From NCBI GenBank assembly GCA_900163555.1, contig FUHX01000022.1:1-49314 (forward strand): DNA of 49,314 nucleotides, read 5' to 3'. The notes beneath the pieces were generated by a model, which ran no database searches, had not been told where the DNA came from, and worked only from the letters and a program-made list of their open reading frames with translations. Numbering within the stretch: the stretch's first letter is position 1; the number at the start of each line of letters is the position of its first letter. Below are positions 33,603-44,708 of this stretch, in pieces. A program made the translations under genes and the position numbers. This stretch comes from Actinomycetales bacterium JB111 (GTDB lineage: Bacteria > Actinomycetota > Actinomycetes > Actinomycetales > Actinomycetaceae).

Positions 33603-33617
33603 GCGCACGCCCCAGCC

Positions 33618-35552
33618 CTACGGGCACTGCGCGAGAGCTTCGGTGATCGTCTGTGCGTACAGGTCGGCGCCCTCGCCGCCGGGGTGCGTGTTGTCCGAGG
33701 CGAGCATCTGCGGGTTCGCCGTGGCCGCGGCGTCCCAGTCGGCGACGACGACGTTCGGGTAGCGCGACTGCGCGGCCCAGAGCGCCTCGTTCGCGCCGTC
33801 GATCCACGTGGCGTTCGGCGGCCCGTGGCCGGTGACGAGCACGACGCACCGGTCCTCGCCCGTCGTCGCCATGAGCGTGTCGATCTGGTGCGCGGGGATC
33901 GCGCCGTTGGTCGCGCCGGCCACCACCACGTTGTCCCGCAGGTTCCCGCCGTTCGCGAGCGTCTGCACGATGCCGAGCTCGACGACGAACGAGCGGGACA
34001 CCTCGGCGTCCACCTCGGAGCCAGGGAGCCGCGCCTGGATCGCGCCGGCGGCTGCGAGGGTCACGGAGTCGCCGACGACGTCGACGTCCTCGCCGCCCGG
34101 CGCCTCGCCGGGCGAGTGATCGGGCGACGGGTCGCCGTCGGCGCCCTCTCCCCCGCTCGGGCTCCCGCCCGCCTGACCAGAGTCGGTCGGCGTCTCCGAC
34201 CCGCCCGACGACGGTGTCTCGCCCTGACCGGGGTGCCCGCCGTCGTCGTCGGACGGGGTCTCGCCCTCGCCGCCCGGGGAGTCTGTGACGGTCTCGTCCG
34301 GTTCCGGCGGGGTGTAGGACTGCTGGGCCTGCATGAGCATGTCCTCGACCTCGGTGCGCTCGGGGGCGGCCGCGACGGCCCATGTGCTCCCGGTGAGGAC
34401 GAGCACGGTCGCGGCCCCCGCGGGCAGGCCCCTGGTGACGAGGTTCCGCTTGAGGTGGCGCAGCAGGCCCGCGAAGCCGTGGACGCGGATCGGGGTCTCG
34501 ACCCACCGGTAGCTCGCCTCGGCGGCCAGCAGGGAGGCCGCCAGCACGCCGACCGCCATCGGGCGCCGGTCCGCGTACGGCCACGCGGCGTGGGCGAGCA
34601 CGAGCAGCGGCCAGTGCCACAGGTACACCGAGTAGGAACGCTCCCCGAGCCACACCATCGGTCGCCACTCGAGGACCGCGACGACGATCCGCCCCGGCGT
34701 GCGCGCGAGCACGGCCGGGGTCATCGCCTGGATGACGCCGGCGGTAAGCACGGAGGCCGCGACGAGCAGCCACGGGACGGCCCACGTGGAGACGTCGCTG
34801 GCGATCACGGCAAGCGGGACGAGACCGACCAGGCTGACGCCGGCGAGAATCCCGCGCAGGCGCGCGCCGGTCGGGCCGGTGCTCGCGCGCGGCCGCCAGT
34901 CCACGGCCGCGGAGGGCCGGGAGGAGAGCACGAACGCGAGGCTCGCCCCGATCATGAGGCCGTACAGGTGGGAGTCGGTGCCGAGGTAGGCACGCGAGCC
35001 CCCGAGGTACGCCGCCCAGGCGGCCGAAGCAGCGCCGATGCCGAGGGCGAGCCACGGGCGCACCCGCTTCGGCGCCGCCCAGATCAGCAGCAGCGCGAAG
35101 GGCCACACGATGTAGAACTGCTGCTCGACGCCGAGGGACCAGGCGTGGGTGAACAGCTCGGGGTTCTGGGCGTCGAAGTAGTTCTCCCCCGCGCCGATCT
35201 GCAGCCAGTTCGCGGTGAAGGTCAGGGTGCCGACGAGCTGCCGGCCGATATGGACGAGCACGTCGCCGCCGACGAACGCGGCGATCGCGGTGACCGAGAG
35301 CGCGCAGGCGACGACGGCGGGGACCAGTCTCCGGAGCCGTCGGACGAGGAAGTCGGCGACGTCGATCGACCCGGTGCGCTCGATCTCGCGGACGAGCAGC
35401 GTGGTGATGAGGAACCCGGAGACGACGAAGAAGACGTCGACGCCGAGGTTGCCCGCGGGCGCCCAGGCGGGCCACAGGTGGTAGACGAGCACCAGCGCGC
35501 ACCCCACCGCGCGCAGGCCGTCGAGCCCGCGGATCCGTGCCGCAGCCGCCAT
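33618..35552 (-). CDS. Acyltransferase 3 membrane protein with C-terminal SGNH-like domain (OafA/OatA type)
   Basis: Encodes 644 residues. The N-terminal half is a ten-helix acyltransferase-3 domain: IRGLDGLRAVGCALVLVYHLWP with the key His, FFVVSGFLITTLL, FTHAWSLGVEQQFYIVWP and RSYSVYLWHWPLL. A long Gly/Ser/Pro/Asp-rich linker (about 400-480) follows. The extracytoplasmic domain has VDVVGDSVTLAA (SGNH block with Ser), GATNGAIP, VTGHGPPNATW and SDNTHPGGEGADLYA (Asp/His pair). Such enzymes move acetyl groups across the membrane and attach them to cell-wall sugars or glycolipids; the substrate here is unknown. The start follows a GGAGG placed further upstream than usual. Confidence 0.92.
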   Translation of the reverse strand: MAAAARIRGLDGLRAVGCALVLVYHLWPAWAPAGNLGVDVFFVVSGFLITTLLVREIERTGSIDVADFLVRRLRRLVPAVVACALSVTAIAAFVGGDVLVHIGRQLVGTLTFTANWLQIGAGENYFDAQNPELFTHAWSLGVEQQFYIVWPFALLLIWAAPKRVRPWLALGIGAASAAWAAYLGGSRAYLGTDSHLYGLMIGASLAFVLSSRPSAAVDWRPRASTGPTGARLRGILAGVSLVGLVPLAVIASDVSTWAVPWLLVAASVLTAGVIQAMTPAVLARTPGRIVVAVLEWRPMVWLGERSYSVYLWHWPLLVLAHAAWPYADRRPMAVGVLAASLLAAEASYRWVETPIRVHGFAGLLRHLKRNLVTRGLPAGAATVLVLTGSTWAVAAAPERTEVEDMLMQAQQSYTPPEPDETVTDSPGGEGETPSDDDGGHPGQGETPSSGGSETPTDSGQAGGSPSGGEGADGDPSPDHSPGEAPGGEDVDVVGDSVTLAAAGAIQARLPGSEVDAEVSRSFVVELGIVQTLANGGNLRDNVVVAGATNGAIPAHQIDTLMATTGEDRCVVLVTGHGPPNATWIDGANEALWAAQSRYPNVVVADWDAAATANPQMLASDNTHPGGEGADLYAQTITEALAQCP

Positions 35553-35684
35553 GGCGCGTCGTCACCCCCTCCTCGTCCCGGAAGTCGTTCGCGATCACTG
35601 AGGATGCCACTGCGGACGCCTCGATTGGGGGACCACGGGGCCGTGAGAACTCCCCACCCCGGGCGCGCTCCCGGGCCGCGGGCG

Positions 35685-35724
35685 CCCGACGGCGGGACTC
35701 GCGCGGGCGAGTCCCGCCGTCGGG
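35685..35724 (-). terminator. Terminator of the lysC-asd operon
   Basis: A perfect 18-bp stem (35685-35702 with 35707-35724) and a GCGG tetraloop, 23 bp after the asd stop. No U-tract, as is common in high-GC actinobacteria. Confidence 0.75.
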
Positions 35725-35746
35725 GGCGTGCGGGGTGTGTCGGGTC

Positions 35747-38191
<2,445 letters not shown>

Positions 38192-38213
38192 TCACGTCCG
38201 GTCGGGCCCCTAC

Positions 38214-38243
38214 TTCTCTCGCTTCTCTTTCTCTCGCTTCTCT
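38214..38243. repeat. Pyrimidine-tract direct repeat
   Basis: TTCTCTCGCTTCTCT occurs twice back to back (38214-38228 and 38229-38243). The + strand is nearly all pyrimidine over about 30 bases. It lies upstream of the lysC-asd operon. Confidence 0.85.
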
Positions 38244-38268
38244 CGCGCGAGGTAGGAACGGAGAGCGT

Positions 38269-38315
38269 GAGGGAGGAAGTTTTCGTTCCGACGTCGCGTG
38301 CTGCGTTCCTCCCTC
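38269..38315 (-). terminator. Hairpin after the TSUP gene
   Basis: GAGGGAGGAA (38269-38278) pairs with TTCCTCCCTC (38306-38315) over a 27-base loop, 29 bp after the transporter stop. Long loop, so only moderately convincing. Confidence 0.45.
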
Positions 38316-38343
38316 GCGGAACGTGGAGGTGTGCGGGGTGGGC

Positions 38344-39129
38344 TCACCACCAGCCGAGCTCGGTGCCCATCTGCCAGCCCAGGCGCACCATGAGGACCGA
38401 CACGACGACGACGAACACCACCCGCACGAACCCCGACCCCCGCTTCACGGCCATCCGGGCGCCCAGGTAGCCGCCGGTGAGGTTGCCGGCTGCCACCGCG
38501 AGGCCGGCAGCCCAGACCACGTGCCCCGACGGGACGAAGAAGATCAGGGATCCGGTGTTGGTCGCGAGGTTGACGATCTTCGCGATCCCGGAGGCCGGCA
38601 GGAACGCGTGCCCGAGCAGGCCAACGATGCTGAACACGAGGAACGACCCGGTGCCGGGGCCGAGCATGCCGTCGTACATGCCGATGACGACGCCGATCCC
38701 GCAGGCCACGACGACGAGCCTCGCCCCGGCAAGGCGCGGCGCGTTCTCCCGGCCGACCTGGGGCCGGGCGATCGTGTAGGCGAGGACGGCGAGGCAGGCC
38801 GCGAGGATGATGGGCGTGAAGGCCTGCGCGGGGATTCGCGAGGCGATCGCGGCGCCCCCGATGGCAGCGAGCATCGCCGCGAACGCCATCGGCAGGGCGA
38901 TGCGCAGGTCGACGTGGACGCGCCGGTAGTAGGTCGCCGCACTGACGGTGGTGCCGGCGATCGCCCCCACCTTGTTGGTGGCGACCGCCTGGATCGGCGT
39001 GATGCCGGGGACGAGCAGCAGGGCGGGAAGCTGGATGAGCCCGCCGCCACCCACGACCGCGTCCACCCAGCCGGCCACGAGCCCCGCGACGACGAGGAGG
39101 CAGACGACCCCGAGGGTGATCTCGGGCAT
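38344..39129 (-). CDS. TSUP (TauE/SafE) family membrane transporter
   Basis: Encodes 261 residues, with its ATG overlapping the recR stop by one base (TGATG). Two homologous halves of about four helices each are visible. The first half carries GWVDAVVGGGGLIQLPALLL and ATNKVGAIAGTTVSA; the second carries GMYDGMLGPGTGSFLVFSIV and IVNLATNTGSLIFF. The GGGG and GPGTGS loops and the paired NK/N motifs are the TSUP signature. Members export sulfite, sulfoacetate or other sulfur-containing or organic anions; the substrate is not deducible here. Confidence 0.92.
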   Translation of the reverse strand: MPEITLGVVCLLVVAGLVAGWVDAVVGGGGLIQLPALLLVPGITPIQAVATNKVGAIAGTTVSAATYYRRVHVDLRIALPMAFAAMLAAIGGAAIASRIPAQAFTPIILAACLAVLAYTIARPQVGRENAPRLAGARLVVVACGIGVVIGMYDGMLGPGTGSFLVFSIVGLLGHAFLPASGIAKIVNLATNTGSLIFFVPSGHVVWAAGLAVAAGNLTGGYLGARMAVKRGSGFVRVVFVVVVSVLMVRLGWQMGTELGWW

Positions 39130-39728
39130 CAGCCGCTGATCCGGTTGCGGCCCTCGAAGGACCGACCGAGCGTCACCTCGTCCGCGTAGTCCAGATCGCC
39201 GCCCGCGGGCAGGCCGACCGCGAGCCGCGACACGGGGATCTCGAGCTGCCCGAGCATCCGGATGAGGTACGTGGCCGTGGCCTCGCCCTCGATGTTGGGG
39301 TCCATGGCGAGGATGACCTCCTCGACCGGGTGCTGCCCGAGGCGCGTGAGGAGCTCGGCGATGCGCAGGTCACCGGGGCCGATGCCGCGCAGCGGGTCGA
39401 TGACGCCGCCGAGCACGTGGTACTTCCCGCGGTACTCGCGGGTGCGCTCGATCGCGACGACGTCCTTCGGCTCCTCCACCACGCAGATCTGCGCGTAGGT
39501 GCGGCGCTCGTCCGCGCAGATGCGGCACCGCTCGGACTCGGCGACGTTCCCGCACTCCTCACAGAAGCGGACCTTGGCCTTGACCTCCACGAGGGCGGTC
39601 GCGAGTCGGGCGATGTCGTCCGGCTCGGCAGCGAGGACGTGGAAAGCGATCCGCTGGGCGGACTTCGGACCGACCCCGGGCAGCTGCCCGAGCTCGTCGA
39701 TCAAGTCCTGAACTGCGCCGTCGTACAC
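39129..39728 (-). CDS. recR: Recombination mediator RecR
   Basis: Encodes 199 residues, standard for RecR. It helps load RecA with RecF/RecO. Order of parts: helix-hairpin-helix [17 protein letters not shown] (about 16-32), zinc finger [16 protein letters not shown] (about 56-71), Toprim domain starting [16 protein letters not shown] with [17 protein letters not shown], and the C-terminal Walker B-like [29 protein letters not shown]. All key residues are present. It is nine bases downstream of dnaX, the conserved dnaX-recR order, and is coupled to the TSUP gene. Confidence 0.97.
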   Translation of the reverse strand: MYDGAVQDLIDELGQLPGVGPKSAQRIAFHVLAAEPDDIARLATALVEVKAKVRFCEECGNVAESERCRICADERRTYAQICVVEEPKDVVAIERTREYRGKYHVLGGVIDPLRGIGPGDLRIAELLTRLGQHPVEEVILAMDPNIEGEATATYLIRMLGQLEIPVSRLAVGLPAGGDLDYADEVTLGRSFEGRNRISG

Positions 39729-39737
39729 GCGGGAAGC

Positions 39738-42700
39738 CTACGCGCCCGGGGGCACATCGGTGCCGGGCTGCCGCTTCTCGAGAACCCGCGCGCCGAACAC
39801 GCTGATCAGCAGGTCGACGCCGGTCTCGGAGGAGTCCTCCGCGTCGATGTCGTCCGGCGACGCCTCGTCGTCCGCGGGGTCCACCCGCGGCGCGAAGGCC
39901 GTGCCCGCGAACTGATCGCCGAGCGCCTTCTGCCCAGGCAGGACCGCCGGCGGCGCGGGCTGGCCGGACTCGCCGGGGTCCTCGTCGACGGGCTCCTCGT
40001 CCGCCCAGGGCACGGAGTCGCCGTAGGGGTCGGCCGGACGATCATCGGCCCCGTTCGGCGCGGAGCCGTCCGGCCCGACGACGGAGCCCTGGTCGATCGC
40101 GTCCCCCTCGCCCGGGCGGGGCCGGGCCGGGGTGTCGGCATCGGTCTCGTCGATCCCGTCGGTCCCGTCGGCTTCCGGGCCGGGGAGGTCGGCGGGGAGG
40201 TCCTCCGGCGACGAGGCGCTCGGCGGGACCGGCGCACGGCCGGCGCCCGATGCCGACGCCGCCGCAGATGGGGCGGTGCTCGGCGGCGTGGGCCGTGACG
40301 CGGACTGCGCCGCTCGGTTCGCGTCCGCCTCGGCGCGGTAGCGGGCGCCGGGAACCGCGACGACCGGCCAGCCGTCGGGGCCGAGCTCCGGCTCGGGGGC
40401 CACGGCGGGCTGAGGGGTCGGGGTGGGGCCGGGCACGGGCGCGCGTGCGGGAGTGGACGCGGGAGTCGCGCCTCCGGCCGTGTCCGGGACGCCGGCGGGC
40501 GCACGGTCGACCGAGCCGGACTGCTCCGCCGCCGGGCCAGGAGCCGCCTCGCCGGCCTGCGGGTCGGCCTGCGCCGTCGACGACTGCTGCGGGCCCGGAC
40601 CTGCGGGGTCCGGGCCGGGATCGCCGGAGGGTTCGGCGTCCTGCCCCGGTGCGCCACCGCCCGAGCGGTGGGGCGCGCGGGCGCGTGATCCGCGGCCGCC
40701 CGAACCGCCGGCGGAGCCGCCACCCTGCTCGCCGCCCGGCTGGCCGCCGACGCCGGCCGTCGCGCGCAGGCGCACGCCGAACGTGCGGCTGAGTGCCTCC
40801 TCGACCGGCTCGGTGTGGCCGCCGCCCGTGAACGCCTGGGCAAGTCCGGCGCTCGGGAAGTCGAGGCGGATGGACGTGCCCGAGACCTCCCCGACGACCG
40901 CGTTCATCGACACGAGGGCCCAGCTCGCCCGGCGCAGGCCGGACAGGATGTCGACGACCTCGCTCCACCGCGCGCGCACGGCGGCCGCGTCGATTCCGCC
41001 GCCGGGGGCGGGATCGACCGGGACGGCCGGGGCCGTCGACGCGGCCGTCGGCTCGGGCGCGGGCTCATCGCCGGCACCGGGTGCCGGCTCATCACCAGCA
41101 CCGGGCGCCGCCTCAGGGTCGGGCGCTGGCTCGGCGGCCGGCTCCGGACGCGACTCGGGAGCAGCGCCGGGCGCACGGTCGGTCGCGGGTTCCTGCGTGT
41201 GCTCGCCGCCCGTCGGCGGGACGTGCACGGATGCGTGCCCCTGCCCCTCGCCGTCCGACGCCTGGCCGCCGACGGGCTGGTCACCGGTGGGCCGGTCACC
41301 GTCGGCCTGGCCGGGCGCGGCCGAGGAGGGCCCCGGCTGGGCAGACGCAGGCTGGGAAGGCTCGGCCGGAGACGATTCCGCCGGGGAAGACGCGCCCTGA
41401 GATGGCGCAGCGCCGGACTGCGCGGCCTCTGTCGCCGCCTCGGCACGGGTTGGAACCGGCGGTGCGCTCGGGGCCTGCAGGACCGCACGCCAGTCCGGTG
41501 CCTCTGCCGGAGCACTCGCCGACGGCGCGCTCGCCGCCGGACCGGCGCCCCGGCCGTCGCCACGGGCGCCCTCCGCACGGGAACCGCCCGGCCGGGGCGC
41601 TCCCGCCTGAGGACCACTCCCCTGCACACCGGCATCCTGCGAGCCGATACCCCGGTCGCCACCGCGCGCGGGCCGCCCGGCCCCGGCACTGCCACCCACG
41701 GCACTGTCACCCACGGCACCGCCGACACCGGCGGCGGGCGGGACGTCGCCCTGCCCACCACCCCCGGCCCCGGCGGGGGCCGAGCCGGTGGACCGACCCG
41801 GCCGTCCGGCGTCGGGGGCGGGGATCGCGCCGGAGGCGAGCGACTGCTCGAGGGTCTCTACGCGCGCAAGGAGGCCGGACTCGGCGTCGGCGACCCCGGG
41901 CAGCAGGATGCGCGCGCACAGCAGCTCGAGGTGCAGGCGCGGGCTCGTCGCGCCGGTCATCTCGGTCAGGGCGGCGTTCGTGAGGTCGGCGGCTCGGACG
42001 AGGCGGCCCGCGCCCATTCGGTTCGCCTGCTCCTGCATGCGGGTGAGCTGGTCGAGCGGGATGCCGCGCAGCGCGGCCTCGGCCTGCTCGCCCGTGACGG
42101 CGACGACCACGAGGTCCCGCAACCGCTCGAGCAGGTCCTCGACGAACCGCCTCGGGTCGTGGCCGGTCGCCACGATGTCGTCGACCACGGAGAACAGTGC
42201 GGCGCCGTCGCGGACGATGAGCGAGTCGACGACCGAGTCGAGGAGCGCGCTGTCGGTGTAGCCGAGCAGGGCGGAGGCGCGGTCGAGGGAGAGCTCGCCG
42301 TCGGTCGCGCCCGCCACGAGCTGGTCGAGCACGGACAGGGAGTCGCGGACCGACCCGCCGCCGGCGCGGACCACCATCTCGAGCACGCCGTCGGCGACCG
42401 CGACGCTCTCGGCGTCGGTGATCTCCTTCAGGTACGGGACGAGGACGCGCGGCCCGACGAGCCGGAACGGGTAGTGGTGCGTGCGCGAGCGGATGGTGCC
42501 GATGACCTTCTCGGGCTCCGTCGTCGCGAAGATGAACTTCACGTGCTCCGGCGGCTCCTCGACGAGCTTGAGCAGCGCGTTGAAGCCCTGCGGCGTGACC
42601 ATGTGGGCCTCGTCGAGGATGAAGACCTTGTAGCGGTCGCGGACGGGCGCGTAGCTGGCCCGCTCCCGGAGCTCTCGGGCGTCGTCGACGCCGTTGTGGC

Positions 42701-42992
42701 TCGCGGCGTCGATCTCGACGACGTCGAGCGACCCGCTGCCGCCGCGCGCGAGGTCCACGCACGACGGGCACACGCCGCACGGGGTGTCCGTGGGGCCCTC
42801 CGCGCAGTTCAGGCAGCGGGCGAGGATGCGGGCGGACGTGGTCTTCCCGCAGCCGCGCGGGCCGGAGAAGAGGTAGGCGTGGGTGATCCGGTCGGCGCGC
42901 AGCGCGGCCATCAACGGTTCGGTGACATGCTCCTGCCCCACGACCTCGGCGAAAGTCTCCGGGCGGTACCGGCGGTACAGGGCTGTCGTCAC
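39738..42992 (-). CDS. dnaX: DNA polymerase III subunit gamma/tau, with very long low-complexity linker
   Basis: Encodes 1084 residues from GTG 42992 (VTTALYRRYRPETFAEVVGQ). The AAA+ clamp-loader part has Walker A SGPRGCGKTT (43-52), zinc cysteines at 63, 72, 75 and 78, LDEAHMVTPQGFNALLKLVEEPP (Walker B) and sensor 1 FIFATTEPEKV. Domain III extends to about residue 385. Residues 400-690 are a Pro/Ala/Gly/Ser/Glu linker with repeats such as PAPGAGDEPAPGAGDEPAP. A tau-type domain follows (VRARWSEVVDILSGLRRASWALVSMNAVVGEV), then a second long disordered stretch and an acidic end. Most bacterial DnaX proteins are about 600-800 residues. No A-rich slippery site for a gamma frameshift was seen. Confidence 0.95.
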   Translation of the reverse strand: MTTALYRRYRPETFAEVVGQEHVTEPLMAALRADRITHAYLFSGPRGCGKTTSARILARCLNCAEGPTDTPCGVCPSCVDLARGGSGSLDVVEIDAASHNGVDDARELRERASYAPVRDRYKVFILDEAHMVTPQGFNALLKLVEEPPEHVKFIFATTEPEKVIGTIRSRTHHYPFRLVGPRVLVPYLKEITDAESVAVADGVLEMVVRAGGGSVRDSLSVLDQLVAGATDGELSLDRASALLGYTDSALLDSVVDSLIVRDGAALFSVVDDIVATGHDPRRFVEDLLERLRDLVVVAVTGEQAEAALRGIPLDQLTRMQEQANRMGAGRLVRAADLTNAALTEMTGATSPRLHLELLCARILLPGVADAESGLLARVETLEQSLASGAIPAPDAGRPGRSTGSAPAGAGGGGQGDVPPAAGVGGAVGDSAVGGSAGAGRPARGGDRGIGSQDAGVQGSGPQAGAPRPGGSRAEGARGDGRGAGPAASAPSASAPAEAPDWRAVLQAPSAPPVPTRAEAATEAAQSGAAPSQGASSPAESSPAEPSQPASAQPGPSSAAPGQADGDRPTGDQPVGGQASDGEGQGHASVHVPPTGGEHTQEPATDRAPGAAPESRPEPAAEPAPDPEAAPGAGDEPAPGAGDEPAPEPTAASTAPAVPVDPAPGGGIDAAAVRARWSEVVDILSGLRRASWALVSMNAVVGEVSGTSIRLDFPSAGLAQAFTGGGHTEPVEEALSRTFGVRLRATAGVGGQPGGEQGGGSAGGSGGRGSRARAPHRSGGGAPGQDAEPSGDPGPDPAGPGPQQSSTAQADPQAGEAAPGPAAEQSGSVDRAPAGVPDTAGGATPASTPARAPVPGPTPTPQPAVAPEPELGPDGWPVVAVPGARYRAEADANRAAQSASRPTPPSTAPSAAASASGAGRAPVPPSASSPEDLPADLPGPEADGTDGIDETDADTPARPRPGEGDAIDQGSVVGPDGSAPNGADDRPADPYGDSVPWADEEPVDEDPGESGQPAPPAVLPGQKALGDQFAGTAFAPRVDPADDEASPDDIDAEDSSETGVDLLISVFGARVLEKRQPGTDVPPGA

Positions 42993-43110
42993 GGCCCCGA
43001 CACTAACGGGCCACGCCGACGCCGTGCTCGTCCGGCCGCCGCGACTCGGGACGACCTGTGGGTGAATCGTCCGTCCACAGGCCCGGCCGCCGCCCGGGTC
43101 CGGGCATGAG

Positions 43111-43205
43111 AGGACCCCCCGCACACCCGATAGAGCTCACTTACCCTTGCTGCCTTCCGGCCCTGGGGGAGTTCGGTGAGGTACCGCCGCACGGGGGGTC
43201 TTCGC
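43111..43205 (-). ncRNA. ffs: Signal recognition particle RNA, small bacterial type (4.5S)
   Basis: On the minus strand, the helix 8 signature GGGCCGGAAGGCAGCAAGGG is present, with the GGAA tetraloop in GCC-GGAA-GGC and the internal AGCA loop. The two ends pair as GACCCCCCG with CGGGGGGTC. About 95 nt, just upstream of dnaX, where ffs is commonly located in actinobacteria. Exact ends are estimated. Confidence 0.93.
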
Positions 43206-43334
43206 CCACTGTACAAGCGAGCGGAGACACGCGGCCCGCCGTCGGCGAGATTGTGGCCCGTCCCTCCCTCTCGGCCGTTCGGCGGGCAGTTCCGCTCGGG
43301 TACGCTTGATTCTCGGCGCACACGTGTGCCGCCT

Positions 43335-43419
43335 GGAGGATTCGCCTAGTGGCCTATGGCGCACGCTTGGAAAGCGTGTTGGGTGCAAGCCCTCAGGGGT
43401 TCGAATCCCCTATCCTCCG
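43335..43419 (+). tRNA. tRNA-Ser (anticodon GGA)
   Basis: The 85-nt class II tRNA has acceptor stem GGAGGAT/ATCCTCC, D-arm CGCCTAGTGGCCTATGGCG, anticodon stem CACGC/GCGTG with loop TTGGAAA (anticodon GGA), a long variable arm, and T-arm GGTTCGAATCC. Discriminator G. CCA is not encoded. Confidence 0.96.
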
Positions 43420-43426
43420 CCGGCAG

Positions 43427-43458
43427 AGCCCCGGATCCACACGGATCCGGGGCTTTCT
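43427..43458 (+). terminator. Rho-independent terminator of tRNA-Ser
   Basis: AGCCCCGGATCC (43427-43438) pairs perfectly with GGATCCGGGGCT (43443-43454) with an ACAC loop, followed by TTCTCGTG. Confidence 0.85.
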
Positions 43459-43551
43459 CGTGCCCCCGACGACGGCGGACGCGGGCGGGTGCACCAGTCT
43501 CGGTGGGTTCGTGGCCGGGGTGGGCGGCCAGCCACCCCGTGCCCGCCCGGT

Positions 43552-44700
43552 TCAGAACAGAGTCGGCTCGCCTCCCAGCTCGAGCGCCGGGGCGCCTGCC
43601 GCAACCGGGCGCTGGCCCGCCGCCGGGAGCTGCGCGGCCCCGCCGCGCACCACGTCACCCCGCGTGGCCGCGTCACCTCCGGTGGCCGCGCCACCCCGCG
43701 TGGCCGCGAACCGGGCGGCCCGGCGTGCCTCCGGCTGGTCCTCGTCCGGCCGACCCGTAAGACCTTGGGCGCGCAGGAGCGGGACGATCCGCCGTGCGAG
43801 CTGCTTCCGGTACGCGGCGGGCGCGTAGGAGTCGCGCCCGTAGAACCGCCGGTAGCCGGCCGCGAGCCGCGGGTGCTCGCGGTCGATCCAGCCGAGGAAC
43901 CACTCCCTGGCCCCGGGCCTCAGGTGCAGGGCGCCGTAGGCCACGCGCGCGGCGCCCGCCTCGGCAATCTGCGCCAGCGCCGCGTCGAGCTGCCGCTCGG
44001 AGTCCGTGAGCCAGGGCAGGATCGGCATGAGGAACACCGTGACGTCGAAGCCGAGGTCCGCCGCCGCGCGGACGGTCGCCAGGCGCGCAGACGCGCTGGG
44101 AGTGCCCGGCTCCACGCTGCGCTGCAGGTCGTCGTCGAACACGGCGATCGACATCGCGATGCTGACGGGCACCCTCTCGCTCGCCTCGGCGAGCAGTGGG
44201 AGGTCGCGCCGCAGGAGCGTGCCCTTGGTCAGCAACGACATCGGGGTGCCGGAGTCGGCGAGCGCCGAGATCACTCCCGGCATGAGGCGGTATCGCCCCT
44301 CGGCCCGCTGGTAGGGGTCGGTGTTCGTGCCGAGCGCGACCTCCTCGCGACGCCAGCTCGGCCGCGCGAGGTCCGCCCGGAGCGCGTCGGCCACGTTGAC
44401 CTTGACGACCACCTGGCTGTCGAAGTCCGCCCCGGCGTCGAGGTCGAGGTACCGATGGGTCGCCCGGGCGAAGCAGTAGACGCAGGCGTGGGAGCACCCC
44501 CGGTACGGGTTGACGGTCCACGAGAACGGCATCGAGCTGGCGGCCGGCACGCGGTTGAGCGCCGACTTCGCGAGCACCTCGTGGAACGTGACCCCGCGGA
44601 ACTCGGGCGTCTGCACGGAACGGACGAGCGCGCCGGCGGACAGGCCGGGCAGCACGGCCGCCTCCCCCGTCGACTCCACCGCCTGGCCGCTCCACCGCAT
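43552..44700 (-). CDS. Rv2578c-family radical SAM protein (spore photoproduct lyase-related)
   Basis: Encodes 382 residues. ATG 44700 opens MRWSGQAVES. The radical SAM cluster motif is CSHACVYCFAR (C-x3-C-x2-C, about residues 69-76), preceded by SWTVNPYRGC and followed by VVVKVNVADALRADL, LGTNTDPYQRAEGRYRLMPGVI, TKGTLLRRDLPLL and MSIAVFDDDLQRSVEPGTPSASARL. These blocks define the Rv2578c group, which is related to SplB and to the Rv2578c/PA0069-like proteins. Substrate unknown; DNA damage repair is suggested by a LexA box immediately before the start. No Shine-Dalgarno is seen, so the mRNA may be leaderless. The C-terminal 45 residues contain hexapeptide repeats (AATRGD type) that look disordered. 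Confidence 0.9.
   Translation of the reverse strand: MRWSGQAVESTGEAAVLPGLSAGALVRSVQTPEFRGVTFHEVLAKSALNRVPAASSMPFSWTVNPYRGCSHACVYCFARATHRYLDLDAGADFDSQVVVKVNVADALRADLARPSWRREEVALGTNTDPYQRAEGRYRLMPGVISALADSGTPMSLLTKGTLLRRDLPLLAEASERVPVSIAMSIAVFDDDLQRSVEPGTPSASARLATVRAAADLGFDVTVFLMPILPWLTDSERQLDAALAQIAEAGAARVAYGALHLRPGAREWFLGWIDREHPRLAAGYRRFYGRDSYAPAAYRKQLARRIVPLLRAQGLTGRPDEDQPEARRAARFAATRGGAATGGDAATRGDVVRGGAAQLPAAGQRPVAAGAPALELGGEPTLF
43654..43707 (-). repeat. Three 18-bp repeats in the tail of the radical SAM gene
   Basis: Units at 43654, 43672 and 43690 encode AATRGG, AATGGD and AATRGD on the minus strand. In frame, outside the catalytic domain. Confidence 0.85.
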
Positions 44701-44708
44701 CGCAACAG

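Larger units (their letters stand above)
32994..33617. other. Intergenic region with stacked inverted repeats
   Basis: No gene of normal length. Hairpin A, 33129-33172: CGAAGA/TCTTCG outside GGGGCCGC/GCGGCCCC, followed on the minus strand by TTCTTCGTGTCT. Inverted repeat B, 33246-33300. Palindrome C, 33557-33576. A 51-codon frame from ATG 33180 to 33335 follows GAGGAGGA, but the spacing of one base is too short for normal initiation and its codon use is mixed. Confidence 0.55.

Noticed and set aside
39738-42992. A programmed frameshift producing gamma from dnaX
   Set aside because: No A-rich slippery sequence like the E. coli site is visible.
40815-43109. A 764-codon + frame opposite dnaX
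   Set aside because: Antisense shadow of dnaX with Arg/Gly/Ala-rich translation.
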